A stretch of 64,000 bases of DNA from Folioceros fuciformis. Its lineage: Eukaryota > Anthocerotophyta > Anthocerotopsida > Anthocerotales. Position 1 is the stretch's first letter; every line of letters begins with the position of its first letter. A program made the position numbers and the translations under genes. The DNA lies in assembly GCA_049999805.1 (NCBI GenBank), contig JBNGIO010005486.1:1-64000 (forward strand), in the 5' to 3' direction. Below, one piece after another: positions 36,166-48,190 of the stretch. The notes beneath the pieces were generated by a model. That model saw only the letters and a program-made list of their open reading frames with translations. It ran no database searches and was not told where the DNA came from.

Positions 36166-36334
36166 CGTGACCCAGGAAGGAGCCCAAAATTCCTGTCGAA
36201 GTTGCTTGCTGTTCAGGAGAAAGGCTCGAAATATCTGGGGTTTAAGCTTAGGGTTCTGATTTCTGGTGATCGTCTCTACTACACCCATGACCCTCTGGCA
36301 TTGTTGGTGGATTGCTTAAAGAATGCACGCCTCG
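36166..36334. promoter_or_regulatory. Short bidirectional promoter between FAD oxidoreductase and OBG
   Basis: The likely start codons of two divergent genes, both probably organelle proteins, are only about 170 bp apart, so they should share a promoter. Both starts carry some uncertainty; with the upstream ATG of the oxidoreductase (36288) the gap shrinks to under 50 bp. I see no clear TATA box. Confidence 0.4.
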
Positions 36335-38793
36335 ATGTACGCTGTGCCGGTTCCCTTTGGAGGGTGGGGTCGGGATGCTTTTACTGCATCTTGCTCTCAG
36401 GCCGTGGACTCAGCCGACTGTTGGATGAGAACTGGTCGGGGGAGTGCTGGGTGGTATCACAAGGGCGCTGGCCTGCTACGCCATTCTGAAGTCCTGCAGT
36501 CTTTCCAGGATCGGTTGAGCAGCAATAGCCACGTTGGTAATGAATATGTGGGATGTATACTGCGTTGGCTGTTCAGCTGGCATGGAATATGGAGCTTTAA
36601 AGGCTTTGTTGTCTCTTGCTTGAAGGTAGGCAAAGGCAGGGGATAATCTGCTCCTCGATCACAAAACCTCGTCAGCCCAATGTGGAAAATGCTCCTGAGA
36701 ATCTCGACAAGGAACCACACAAGTACTTCGACCAAGTGGCGATCACAGTCCGGTCAGGGGACGGTGGCAATGGCACAGTGCTTACTATGCCTCGACCTGC
36801 TCTGCCAGGCAAAACAGCTCCTGGCCAGAAGAAGAGTAAAGAGGAGAAGAAGAAGAAGATGAGTACCGTGAAGAGGGGATCGGATGGCAATCTGATTTTG
36901 CCTATGGGAGGGCATGGAGGGGATGTGGTAATCTATGCTGATGAAGGTGTGAGCAGCTTGCTGGAGTTTCACAGAAAGAGGAGGTACAACGCAAAACGTG
37001 GCTCCAACGTGGATTCCATGACGAATGAGCTTTATTCCCATGTTCGCGATGGGGTACCAGCTCCTCCTCTCCGGATTCCTGTTCCCGTGGGTGAGGCTTT
37101 GAAGATTCCTTCGCCTTCTTACCATCTGAGGTGCAGTTGGCTCGGCATTCGCGGTAATCGCTCCTTTGCTCCGGTGCAGGAACGGTTGTCAAGAAGAAAA
37201 GAGGTGGCAAGCTTCTGGCAGATTTAGCTTTTCCAGGAGATGAAATTTTGGTGGCTCGGGGAGGCCATGGTGGGGTGAGTGGCTGTCGTTGGGCAATATT
37301 TGGCTCTCGTGCTGACGGGATGTAGGATCTAAGCCTCGGTGATGATGTGACCATATCAGATAAGCATTATGGAACTGCCCAAGAGCAATCGAAGTCACCT
37401 TCGGCCAATCAATGCACCTACTATGACAGATGCTGAAGACAAGGTGGCTTCTCCACGCCTGTGATTCTGCCATGACGATGCACTACTGTAGCCAAGGCAC
37501 GGTTGATCTGAGTATGTGACTCTAATGGCAGTACAGGTTCTGACAATTGGCACACCAGGAGAAGAGGTTGCACTGGAGTTGACAATGCGCGTGGTGGCAG
37601 ACCTCGGTCTTGTGGTATGTGCATTGTCGATATGTTGCTACATACTTTTGCTCTTGAGAGTGGCAGTAGTTCAACAATCTGTACATTACTTTATTTTTGT
37701 GATGTGCAGGGGCTTCCAAATGCAGGCAAGTCATCTCTTCTTGCTGCTGTCACCCGAGCGAAGCCTGACATTGCAGACTACCCTTTCACAACCCTCATGC
37801 CGAACCTTGGCCGACTCGATGGGGATCCTGAGAAAGCTGATGGAGGACTGGCTATGGGTGCAACTGTGGCGGACCTCCCGGGGCTGATAAAGGATGCTCA
37901 CTTGGGGAAGGTGAGATCCTGCCACACGTTCTTACAACCCGAGTATGTGTCACCACGAGATGAATTCCGTTTCTGTAACCGCTCTTTTGCCCATCTGCCA
38001 GGGACTTGGTCGCATGTTTCTACGACACTTACGTCGTACAAGGCTGCTGATTCACATCGTAGACGCGGCTGCTCCAGATCCTGTTGGGGACTACACAGTT
38101 CTCCGAGAGGTAAAAAAGTCCAATCTGAGGTTCCATAAGCTGAAAGGCTCTGCATGCCGTAGAACTAACGTGCCTTGTCCAGGAGCTACGAATGTACAAC
38201 CCAGAATACGTGCGACGACCACACATCGTAGTTTTGAACAAGCTCGACCTTCCCGAGGTACAAAGCTACGAGATCCAACAAGCTTCAGCCACAGCCTTGA
38301 GGCACTTTTCGGTAATCCCACCGCATCACCCAACGCTCTATGTTGGCAGGCAAATGGCAGGTTTGCAGTCCTGAAGGACTCCATCCTCAACTTCCGAATC
38401 ACCAGCTGTACGGAAGAAGGTCCCGACCAGCCAGTCTCCGCCTCGGCCACGAACTTGGCTGGCACGACAGTGGCAACCCTCCCACAGCTTGAGCCTGACG
38501 CCGGAGCCGAAGCAGCCTTACCCGCAGCATCGGAGGAGTTCCCTCCACCTGTGGCCGTGGTGGGCATAAGTGCCCGGTACGTTGCTCCTCCCATCCTCAC
38601 AACCTCCGTCTCCAGACCTTAGTTACTCAGGCATCGTAACTCTCCCTCCCTCCTCCCCTCTTGCAGGGAAGGCTTTGGCGTGGAAGACTTTCTGAAGCAG
38701 GTCCGAGATGCTTTGAAGAACATAGGAAGCGAAACGAAACAAGCACGACCAGAAACGAGAGTGTTCTACAAGCCTCCGTCTCTGCAACTATGA
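36335..38793 (+). CDS. OBGC: OBG-type GTPase, chloroplast form
   Basis: Obg GTPases act in late assembly of the large ribosomal subunit; plant OBGC is chloroplast-located and essential. Exons that I can place: 36640-37090, 37180-37274, 37360-37443, 37537-37614, 37710-37910, 38002-38109, 38183-38257, 38350-38576, 38667-38793. Exon 1 (N-terminus and transit peptide) lies upstream, possibly from the ATG at 36335, but its donor is unresolved because no phase-matched site stands out. The Obg fold is clear ([50 protein letters not shown]), with the plant-specific Lys-rich insert. The G domain has G1 GLPNAGKSS, switch [14 protein letters not shown]3 DLPGL and G4 NKLD. The Walker region opens exactly at an exon start, and a C-terminal AVVGIS block is present. 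Confidence 0.88.
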
Positions 38794-39758
38794 TAGAGCA
38801 CGGCCGTTCCAACACATCTCCGATGTGCCTCCCATGAGATTTTCTCCCCTCCTTAGACGAGGGAACACACTCAAGAAAATAAGAACCATCTTTCCGCCAC
38901 ATTTTCCTTGTCCTCTCATTAGAAGCACTGTTTTCCTTCAGCGACCGGACGCCTGCACGCCGCAAGTAGGGACATGGAGGCGCCGGATTGCGGGATGTGC
39001 GGTCAACAGTGGCGGAGGCTCCAGCGGCTGCCATGGCAGAGCACACACAGGTAGAGTGGGACGTGATATTTGCAGGAAGCGCATATCCCGACAAGGACGA
39101 TGTGAACACAGACGGGGATATTCCGAGCATACTCCTGAGGTGACAGATAGCAGGAAAGCGCCAGGGGGGGGAAGGGAGTCGAGTTTCGCCAGGCGGCGAA
39201 TCTGGCGGAAGGTGCGGACAGAAAGCAAACGGGAGAGCCCTGGACACAGCTCGCCGGCCGGCCGTCCGCGTTCCTCCTCCTGGCTCCTCCCCCGACCGCT
39301 CGCCCCGCTTAGGCCGCTAGGATAGGTAGGATCCACAGCTCTACAGTGCCAGACCCCGGGGAGGTGGGATCCCTAGAGAACCGCGCCCGGCAGCTGCTGC
39401 TGTTCCTGTGCAGGAGCAAGGCATTTCAAATTTCTTTTTGATGTTTCTGGGCAGCTTTCCTACCTGGCGAGCGATGGAGGAGGAGGAGGTGGATTGGAGA
39501 TGTGTGTGGGATGCGTCCAGCGCGGGGCTCAGCTCTGCTGCTGCCAAGAGGCTGCTTGTGGGATGCGGCGTGGCGGGGAGGGGAATTGGGTGCTGCGGCA
39601 ATGGGAGGGCGGCGTTCGGCGGGCTGATGGGGAGGAGGGTGTGGTAGGCATGGGGGATCTGGATTTGGTTTGGCTGGGAGCTGGTGGGGTAGGCTTTTTG
39701 GAGGGCGCGGCGTGACAGACGGCAATCGCGTTTCTGGGTCATGGGACGACGCCAGAGC
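38794..39758. other. Intergenic region and probable 5' end of the PX-domain gene
   Basis: Between OBG and the first sequence gap I see no certain gene. The stretch 39300-39758 is GC-rich with G-runs and probably holds the promoter or leader of the PX gene. A frame beginning with the acidic MEEEEVDW near 39474 is possible but unsupported. Confidence 0.4.
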
Positions 39759-40158
39759 NNNNNNNNNNNNNNNNNNNNNNNNNNNNNNNNNNNNNNNNNN
39801 NNNNNNNNNNNNNNNNNNNNNNNNNNNNNNNNNNNNNNNNNNNNNNNNNNNNNNNNNNNNNNNNNNNNNNNNNNNNNNNNNNNNNNNNNNNNNNNNNNNN
39901 NNNNNNNNNNNNNNNNNNNNNNNNNNNNNNNNNNNNNNNNNNNNNNNNNNNNNNNNNNNNNNNNNNNNNNNNNNNNNNNNNNNNNNNNNNNNNNNNNNNN
40001 NNNNNNNNNNNNNNNNNNNNNNNNNNNNNNNNNNNNNNNNNNNNNNNNNNNNNNNNNNNNNNNNNNNNNNNNNNNNNNNNNNNNNNNNNNNNNNNNNNNN
40101 NNNNNNNNNNNNNNNNNNNNNNNNNNNNNNNNNNNNNNNNNNNNNNNNNNNNNNNNNN
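39759..40158. other. Assembly gap (400 N)
   Basis: A run of 400 unknown bases removes the 5' part of the PX-domain gene. Flanking sequence is G-rich, which may explain the failed assembly. Confidence 0.99.
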
Positions 40159-43100
40159 TCCAGGAACGGGGGGAATGCTGGGCAGGGGGGAAAAGAGGGG
40201 CGGTGGCGGCGGGCGGTGGACTCTCCTGTTGTGGAGGCTGCGATTGAGGAGTTCACTGAGTGTGTTGTGAATGAATGGGTGTTGCAGCTCTGGTTTTCGG
40301 CTTTGTCTCCGGATCTGGAGGTTCCGGAGGAGATCAGGCTGCTGCTGAATGGGGTGATTGGGGAGGTGGCGCAGAGGGCGAGGAAGGTGAACCTGGTTAG
40401 CCTGCTGACGAGGGATGTGGTAGATCTCGTGAAGGGGCAGCTGAAGCTCTTCAGGAAAACGCAGTCCACTGTTGGTGCGGATGTGCTGGCCAGGCTCTCG
40501 TCAGAGAAAAGAGATGAGAGGTTGAAGCAGGTTTTAGTGGAGTCCCGGCAGTTGCATCCGGCTATGGTTTCGGTGGATGCGGAGTATGAGGTGCTGCGGA
40601 GGCTGATGGGGGAGGTTGTCGATCTTGTGTTGCGACCGCAGGATAAGCAGAACAAGCTAGTGCGGGGCCTTGCACGGGAGCTTCTAGGCTGTGCGGTGAT
40701 GCGGCCTATTGTAAATTTGGCCAACCCTGGGCTTATCAATCAGGTTATTGAAGGCCGTGTGCTGGCAGCAAGGAACAAGGTTCGTATGGAGCAGCCTTTG
40801 AAGAGCACGGCCGTTCCTGTGAAAGTGAACAAGCTGGCGCGGACTGTCTCTGATGACTTGTCTATGGAGATGTCGACCATGGCGGTTTCGGGGGAGATCC
40901 CCCCATCTGGTGGTGTGCACGGCCCTGCGGAGGCCGAGCCTGCCGTTGCGGGGGTCGTAGTAGGAACTTCTGCCCAAGCTATTTGGTCTTATGGCGCTAC
41001 CAAAAGACAGTCCAGTGCCTCCAGAGGCTGGTCGCGAACTGTTGATGTGGCGAGTAGCAAGAAGACCCAAGTCCTTGCTCCGGAACACTTGGATAACATG
41101 TGGACGAAAGGGCGGAATTACAAAAAGAGGGAGGTGAAATCTCTGTCACCTAAGGTAGCTCAGCTGGTGCCAATCGCAGCAGTAGGCAAGACCCAAGAGT
41201 TAGGACCTCCGTCAAGTGCTTGTGAGCAGGTCCGGGAGGAGTATGAGGAAGAGATTGCGTCTGCTGTTAGTACACGGAGCAGAAAAGATCCTTCGAATGT
41301 AGTGCACAGCAAGCAGAACAGCCAGAGGACATCAGATCACAAGAAAAATGTGCAGTCAAAAAATGGTCCTGTAGTGAAACCGGCGCAAGCCGCTGTCGGG
41401 AAAATGTTGCTTGACGACTACGAAGAGGAAGACGTGCCTGGAATCGGGTTTGCTGGTGCTAAATGTAGCAAAGCGACGGCGGCCAACAGCGCTGTGGGCT
41501 CCCATGTTAACGTCGAGCCCCTGAAGGTGTCTGAAGCTAAAAAGCACCCTCTCAGCTTTTTTGATGATAGGCCACTCTCTGCTGAAAATTCTTCGCAATT
41601 TCAGAGTGTGAGAGCTCCACAGTCATGGTTGCAACACAGAAGAACCAAGAGTGGCTCAGGGTTGGACTCCTGGCAACGGGGACTTGATGATCATCAGGAT
41701 GATCAAGGTAATTCCTCCAGAAGCTTAGATGCGAGTGTGGTGAGTCCACGTATGGAAGGACAGGGCCTTAAGCCTGTAAGTGTCAAGGCACCTGAAGAAG
41801 CAGGATATGGATCTGGCAGCCTGTTAGCATCTTCCCCTGACAACTTTTTCTGCAAAGTCGTGGGTTATAATATTGTCAAGGATGTTCAAGCAAGGCCCTT
41901 TGTAGTATACACGATCTCAGTCAGAGACTCTCTGAATCGAATCTGGAAAGTGCAAAGGAGATTCAGCAATTTTGAGAAGTTACACCGACGTTTGAAGGAG
42001 ATACCTTTCTATGATCTCAATCTTCCACCCAAGAGATACCTGTCTTCTAACATGGAGGATGCTTTTATACTTCAAAGATGCCAACTTCTTGATGTGTACC
42101 TGCAGGAACTGTTGTCCCGTCCAAGTATATCTGAGCAGCATGAAGTGTGGGATTTTCTCAGCAAGAACTCGGTTAGTTATGGGTTCGATAGTGCAGAATC
42201 TATTATCAAGACTTTGGCCGGCAATGTCGACGATGCAGTCGATGATGTCTTCCGTCACATCCGGTGGGTGTCGGATGACTTTCAGGAAGCATTGAAGACG
42301 GCCGCTGGTATGAAGAAGCGTGTGAATGTTGGTTCAACGTCCTTGGTAGACTCCTCATTTCCTGCGTCAGATCTTCCACAGACACTTCTCTTGACAGAGG
42401 CTGCTTACGGTGAGAGGGGTCTAGCAGCTCATATGCTGGATGACGAGGATCTGGGGGATCTGGAGAACAGGCCCCCTCCGTTACAGTATGAAATTTATTC
42501 AGACAGCGAGTTGCCCTATAGATCCTTTGCACAACATCAAACTAGCAGGTATCAGGAGTACCGGGGAAGAAAAACGGAAAAGGCCTTGTCTGAAGGGCAC
42601 TCCCCAGTTGAATCATTAGGTGGGTCAGACACAATAGATGATGATCTTGGCATACCTCAGGAATGGGCGCCACCAAAACTGAGCGTTCCCCTTCTGAATC
42701 TAGTAGATGTTATTTTTCAGCTTGAAGCTCGTGGGTGGATCAGGCGGCAAGTGTTTTGGATGGCTAAGGAAGCACTGCAGCTAGTTATGGGAGACACCCT
42801 GGACGATTGGCTGCTCACCAAAATTCAGTGGCTACGGAAGGAGGAAGTGGTTGCCTCTGGCATCAGCTGGGTAAGAGGTATTTTGTGGCGGGATGGCCTC
42901 TTCATCACCAAACGCAATGGGGCAAACAACTCAGCACCGCGTGCAAACAGTGGGCCTGGTAGCCTGGGTCAGCCACAACCTTTAACATTCGAGCAGCAGA
43001 GGGAGGCAGCTCGGCGGAAAGAATTTGTGCGTGAAGTTTTGATTGACAATGCTCCCATAGCCCTGGTGAGCCTGATTGGCCGGAAGGAGTATCAGAGGTG

Positions 43101-43239
43101 TGCCAAAGACATCTTCTACTTTATCCAGTCACCACTGTTTGTGAAACAGCTAGGTTTTAGTCTTCTAGAGATTCTTATTCTTGCAGCCTTTCCTGAGCTC
43201 CACGATGTCGTTCTTGATGTCCGAAGCTCTGTACTGTGA
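40159..43239 (+). CDS. PXA / PX / nexin-C sorting-nexin-like protein (5' end lost in gap)
   Basis: One uninterrupted exon of 1026 residues runs from the gap to a stop at 43237-43239. It begins inside the region before the PXA domain (RWRRAVDSPVVEAAIEEF), continues through PXA (VPEEIRLLLNGVIGEVAQRA), a long Ser/Lys-rich linker, and a PX domain around residues 560-670 (FFCKVVGYNIV, RRFSNFEKLHRRL, LPPKRYL). It ends with a nexin-C domain (LVDVIFQLEARGWIRRQ, then VLIDNAPIALVSLIG). PX domains bind phosphoinositides; this architecture matches plant At1g15240-like proteins, which have two N-terminal membrane helices. Those helices, and the start codon, should lie in or before the gap. A coding exon of over 3 kb is unusual beside the fragmented neighbours. 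It converges with SIEL, leaving about 208 bp. Confidence 0.9.
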   Translation, partial: SRNGGNAGQGGKEGRWRRAVDSPVVEAAIEEFTECVVNEWVLQLWFSALSPDLEVPEEIRLLLNGVIGEVAQRARKVNLVSLLTRDVVDLVKGQLKLFRKTQSTVGADVLARLSSEKRDERLKQVLVESRQLHPAMVSVDAEYEVLRRLMGEVVDLVLRPQDKQNKLVRGLARELLGCAVMRPIVNLANPGLINQVIEGRVLAARNKVRMEQPLKSTAVPVKVNKLARTVSDDLSMEMSTMAVSGEIPPSGGVHGPAEAEPAVAGVVVGTSAQAIWSYGATKRQSSASRGWSRTVDVASSKKTQVLAPEHLDNMWTKGRNYKKREVKSLSPKVAQLVPIAAVGKTQELGPPSSACEQVREEYEEEIASAVSTRSRKDPSNVVHSKQNSQRTSDHKKNVQSKNGPVVKPAQAAVGKMLLDDYEEEDVPGIGFAGAKCSKATAANSAVGSHVNVEPLKVSEAKKHPLSFFDDRPLSAENSSQFQSVRAPQSWLQHRRTKSGSGLDSWQRGLDDHQDDQGNSSRSLDASVVSPRMEGQGLKPVSVKAPEEAGYGSGSLLASSPDNFFCKVVGYNIVKDVQARPFVVYTISVRDSLNRIWKVQRRFSNFEKLHRRLKEIPFYDLNLPPKRYLSSNMEDAFILQRCQLLDVYLQELLSRPSISEQHEVWDFLSKNSVSYGFDSAESIIKTLAGNVDDAVDDVFRHIRWVSDDFQEALKTAAGMKKRVNVGSTSLVDSSFPASDLPQTLLLTEAAYGERGLAAHMLDDEDLGDLENRPPPLQYEIYSDSELPYRSFAQHQTSRYQEYRGRKTEKALSEGHSPVESLGGSDTIDDDLGIPQEWAPPKLSVPLLNLVDVIFQLEARGWIRRQVFWMAKEALQLVMGDTLDDWLLTKIQWLRKEEVVASGISWVRGILWRDGLFITKRNGANNSAPRANSGPGSLGQPQPLTFEQQREAARRKEFVREVLIDNAPIALVSLIGRKEYQRCAKDIFYFIQSPLFVKQLGFSLLEILILAAFPELHDVVLDVRSSVL

Positions 43240-43447
43240 CTGCCCACCTATCGTCCAAGTCAGCCAATAAAGTTATTGATCAGGCAGCGTACAAGAAGGC
43301 GTCTTGCCCTATGTGTTCCACATGCACCGAAACGCACGTAAACCTCTTAACGAAAATTGTGGCAGACTTGTGCTGGAAGCACGTGAGAGGAGAAAACCTT
43401 TCGCGTGCAGTTGTGTAGGCTATGTGGCATTTCTGCTTATCGGAAAG

Positions 43448-46400
43448 CTACGAGAACTGATTATGTTTTAAATGGATTTCCACCCAAGGAGAAACTGGCA
43501 ACAAAATGGAGTCTTTCTTGGGTCCTTTCCCCGTGGGTTCGCTGACGCCGCCTACAACCTCCAGCATGACGCAAGCCTTGGCCACACAAGCCGCGACGGG
43601 GGGACCAACCACCTGCACAACTATGGTAACCTGCTTCCTCAAAGGATCCACTTCTGGAAGGAGGTTTGTAGAGTCCCGTGTTACATCCCAGGTCCCATTT
43701 CCCTTACTGTCGAGAAAGGTGAATTTTGGAGGGCTGTTTTCCAATACGAGCTGCACCCACAACCTAGTTCTGGGGGTGGTGCTCATGTTCCTGATTACGA
43801 CATCCAGTTGAATGCCCAGTGGCAGACCACCTACAATTTGCAGTGGGTTTTCGCACGTGCTGCTTGGAGCTCTGATCTCTGCCTGCAATTCCCTGATAGT
43901 GCCTACATCCTCATAACCACATATAACCAGCTTAGGACAATGAGACAGAGCGAAATCTCTGCCAGCATTCCTCAGCCTGGAAAAGTATGAGACAGCATCG
44001 GCAGCAGTTTCTGCCACAAGCTCTTTTAGTCTTCTGAAAGCTGATTCCTCTTCAGAACCATACGGTCCCCGTCTGTCTGCATTAGCAACTGCTGAGCAAA
44101 TATGTTCCTTAAGGGTTGTCCAAGCGTCTGGAGCGGCAAGGACAGACAGTGAAGCTTGCTTCCAAATCAGGACAAGAAAATCAAGTTCTCGCAAGAACTG
44201 TTCAATCGGTGATTGAAGGCCAATAAAACAGTGTTGCATGCGCCTAACTCGTGTCTCCAGCCTTTGGCAAAGCAGCTGCAAAGAGGTACCTTTCAAAGAG
44301 CTTCCGCCGCTCAGCATAAGACCAGCACGAAACTGGGCAACCAAGGATATACAGTCCACATACAGCATTGTGAACTTGGCTGCCTCATTCCCGTTGTAAG
44401 TTCTGCTTGCAATACCTTGCAAGTCCTGCCGACAGACACTGTTACCAGAGTGATCAGAATACCTCCCGAATCAACAAGGTAGAACCAGACACTCCAATAA
44501 ACATACTGTTGGTCAAACAACCGAAGTCTTACCGGATGATTCTTAGGGACTCACGCAGCCCTTTGGATTCCAGCAATGACAAGGACTTAGTTGCAGTTTC
44601 CACAACGTAAGAAACAGCATCAAACACGTGCGGTGCTCTCAGATCTCCTTTGTGTTCCCCGCGTCCGTTGTCTTTGCTGCGCAGAGATGCTCCTTTGGCA
44701 TCACCTTGTGGGGTTTGCATCCCCCCTTCTGCTTGCAATACTGAAGAAGTACCACGGTTTCTAACCAATGCATCCTTCCCAGACCTCCACGTTACTTGTT
44801 TTGCATTACACCCGACTGAGTGGATTTCAGGGATTGATCCTTCCAGCAACTGATGGCTGTAGTTTCTAGCGTACATGAGCAGGTTGGCTGGGACGATGGA
44901 CAACACCGTGGAAGTCTCTTTTGAAGCACCAATCAACAGGGCCAAAGTTGCAGCAAAACGAGGTTCATCCAGGCCCACCTCACCATACAAAAATGTTCTC
45001 ATCTAAAAAAGGATGATCACACGAATCAACACTGAAACAACAAGAGACTGTGGGGTGCTGACGCACATCCGAAAGGAAAGATAAATCTTCTGATTTTTTC
45101 TGTTGCATAGAGAAATTCGTAACCAACCTCATGTACAAGATCATCGGCAATGGATTCTGTTTGACTTCCATGTGCTGACCCAAACCTTGCAAGTGCTTGC
45201 ACAACGCTCGTGACGTCCTACCATTCCCACAGTGAATCAGCTTGAACCATCCTTTGTAATTAGCTAGGAGGAACACGAATCAGAATTATTTCTTACTTCA
45301 GGGTGTTGCTCCAAGCTGGCTAACAGCTTTTGCACAGTCGCGCGATAAGTTGGAATACTTGAAAGTTTGATCGAGGATAGCAAGTCGTGTACAGCCTTTC
45401 GCATGCCGGCATTTGAATCTTCTAAAACACTGAGAAACTGTGACAAGTGAGCCATGCTAACGTAAACACAGCCAGCTCCTGGCGACATTGGCCTCAAATT
45501 GAATGCCAGGGGCCACAAAAACCAAATAAGAAACGGGGAATGTACCATGTGCAAATGATTTTCCTTGACCACAAGTTGATCTGCATGGGCCAAACTCAGA
45601 AATGCATCCATCGTTTGCATCCGCACGTTTGCTGCATGGTCGTTCAGCATATCCACCAGAAGATCAACGGCGCCTTTTGACATTTTTTTAGAAGAAATGC
45701 TCAACTTAGCCAGTGCCTCAACGGCTGCTGCCCGTACCTGGAATTGCTCAGTAGATAATCAAAGGTCTCAGCAACATTTGTACCCCAGTTGTGCTCGCAG
45801 ATGATTGAGTAAACCAAGCAGCATCACAGTGCAAGAATCTCACTTCATAATACTCATCCTCAAGGCCATGTACAAAAGCTCCTGCGGCACTGCTGTAAAA
45901 CTGGACGCTGGCAGATTCGGACTTCAAAACGTCAGATTCATGAACTGCCTCTGGTGTTCCAGATGAGTCCTTTGAAAGAAGGACCTTTTTGGTCAACGTC
46001 TGAAGCAGCACTGATTCACTGACGAATTTCATATTGCCTAGAGTCTGGCACGCCACCTGCCTTACTCTGAAGCTCACATCAGTAAGCCTCTTGCAGATCT
46101 GCAAATGAACGTAAACACTGGAAGCAACAATGTTACTCTCAGCTGAAATAATTTCCCACTTCGAAACAAATTGCACAACAGCTCAGCCATCGACGAAACC
46201 GAATCGGAAATTTATGCCTGACCTGAATAAATGGATCATCCAATTCATGAGTCTGGGACCCATCCTTCATGCATGAAAGGAGATCTGTTGCCCAATGCCC
46301 AACCTGCACAGCAGACCCAGCCAAAAGAAATGCTTCAATACAAGCCCTTAGGTTTATAATACAAGCCCTTAGGTTTATAATACAAAGCCCGTCGAAATTC

Positions 46401-47498
46401 TCTCACCAGCTCAACGGCAGCAACACGAACTGTTTCGAAAGTGTCATCAAGCAGCTCCACTGCACGCTCGTAACAGCCCCTGGTCAACTTCAATCCCTTT
46501 GAACTGATTAATATCATGGCCCGCAAAGCAGCTTCCCTTACACCCGAGTGAGGATCATTCATATATTCCTCCAAAGCACGAGCCAGCTGATACCTATGAC
46601 CACTATCAGTCCGATCACAGGCAGCTTCTGCAGGGACCTGTGAGTCCCTAACACTTTCAGCAAGCAATCGGATCGCCAACAAGCGCAGCCTTGGATTCAA
46701 GCTCCCCAGCTGCAAATTCACATGTGGTGCGATGGCCTCCCAGCTCAATGAAGAAGTTCCGGTTGCAAGATGGTGCAACGAGCGGAGAATTTGCAGCTTG
46801 ACAATGTCTCCAACCTGGCCATGTCTAGTGGACAGGTACTTCAGCAGAACACTGGTGATGTCTTCCAGCATCGGAAGCTGTACGTTCGTGTCATCCCTTT
46901 CCACTTCCTCGGTATTATGATTCAGGTCAATACCTTCCATATCTATGTCGGCACATCTGTCCTTGTTCAAATCTATCTCCTCAGTCTTCCGACACGCATA
47001 CGCTCCGAAACTACCAGCACTTCCCAGTCCCGTGAATCCTCTAAGGCCACATCCAGGATCCCCAGCTTGCTTGTCCAGAGCTGTAAACTCACCATGCTGT
47101 TCGCCCTTTCGGTCTGGAGAATGGTCGGCAACTGAAGCAGCCAGCAAGGACAGACCGAACACAATCTTCTCCAACACAAAACTATTCTCTTCTTGCCACA
47201 ATTGCCTGATGAATACACCATGGATCAGCTTCACTGCCTCGCTGTCGGGCTCCAAGGACCCGATCTGCGCAATGATACACTGGACTGCCTCAAACCTAAC
47301 CCACACGTCATGATCGCTCAGTCTGATCGCATGCTCGCGGACCACTGCGCTCATCCTCGTCTGCGGTAGGGTTTGGACAACCTCCATCGCTCCTCGTCTT
47401 CCCTGTGCGATCAAGCCCTCCCGGACTTCCGTCGCGGCTGAGCTGCTGAACACAACGCTAATACGCTCACACTCTTTTTCACTCACTGCCGTTGACAA
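43448..47498 (-). CDS. SIEL: SIEL / Integrator subunit 4-like HEAT-repeat protein
   Basis: Eight exons in coding order: 47498-46407, 46303-46223, 46098-45844, 45737-45546, 45437-45297, 45217-45128, 45002-44533, 44438-43448, giving 1103 residues. It is an alpha-helical HEAT/ARM-repeat protein: repeats such as DVWVRFEAVQCI, GVREAALRAMILI and SFRVRQVACQTLGNM, then the family-diagnostic block GAFVHGLEDEYYE followed by VRAAAVEALAKL, which matches INTS4 in animals and SIEL in Arabidopsis. INTS4 scaffolds the Integrator RNA cleavage module; SIEL also aids cell-to-cell movement of SHORT-ROOT in endosomes. The C-terminal ~330 residues form a beta-rich domain also present in SIEL. Intron 1 contains a 21-bp tandem duplication. 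The first exon has an acidic insert of about 60 residues. Confidence 0.9.
46340..46381. repeat. 21-bp perfect tandem duplication in SIEL intron 1
   Basis: Two identical 21-bp units (46340-46360 and 46361-46381) are followed by a partial third. They lie between donor GTGAGA (complement of 46401-46406) and the acceptor before 46303. On the coding strand each unit contains a GTATTA that could serve as a cryptic donor, and the frame reads through both copies before a stop. Confidence 0.85.
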
Positions 47499-48190
47499 AT
47501 GCTAATTAAACCCGGACAGTACTTCACCCGATAAGCAACTCACCTGGAGAAGAACGCGTCTCAAAACCCGAACTCAGCGTAGAGATCCTACTCAACGCTC
47601 TTCCTTTCTATACCGGGTAATTTATGAAAAGATGGAAAAATATATTTATGATGGAAACACTAGGGACTAACCCCCTAATTTATTTACTTGAGAAGAACAA
47701 CATAGAGATAAACCATGATAGGAATACTAAGGGTTAACCCTTTAAGCCTAATGACTACCATAGTACCTAAAACATCATGGTTAAGGAGGAGAAAGATCTA
47801 CCTACTACTGCTAGGGTTTCTAACGTTGCCTCTCTTGCCAACGATGTCGTCCTTTCCATACTAGATTTAATCTTTCTATTATCCACGCACTGACCCCATG
47901 AGGAGGACCAAAATCATCCGGCACAGTCACATCATCTTNNNNNNNNNNNNNNNNNNNNNNNNNNNNNNNNNNNNNNNNNNNNNNNNNNNNNNNNNNNNNN
48001 NNNNNNNNNNNNNNNNNNNNNNNNNNNNNNNNNNNNNNAACCTTCACTTCAAAACAACCTTTGTTCTATCCAACCTTCAACATAAACCTCAACCCAACTT
48101 CCACTCTATGAAGATTATCATAACTAAATCCCACTATGCTCAAGTTTCAAAAATCTGCCACCATCCCAAGAACCTTCCATCCACATTCTC
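47499..48190. other. AT-rich region with a 100-N gap (47939-48038)
   Basis: The SIEL promoter should lie at the right edge of that gene, from 47499 on. Beyond about 47.6 kb composition turns AT-rich and repeat-like. A run of exactly 100 N at 47939-48038 is the usual mark of a join of unknown size. No intact gene is seen. Confidence 0.6.

Noticed and set aside
39670-40158. Continuous frame through the 400-N gap joining upstream sequence to the PX gene
   Set aside because: The gap length is not real sequence, so frame continuity across it carries no information.
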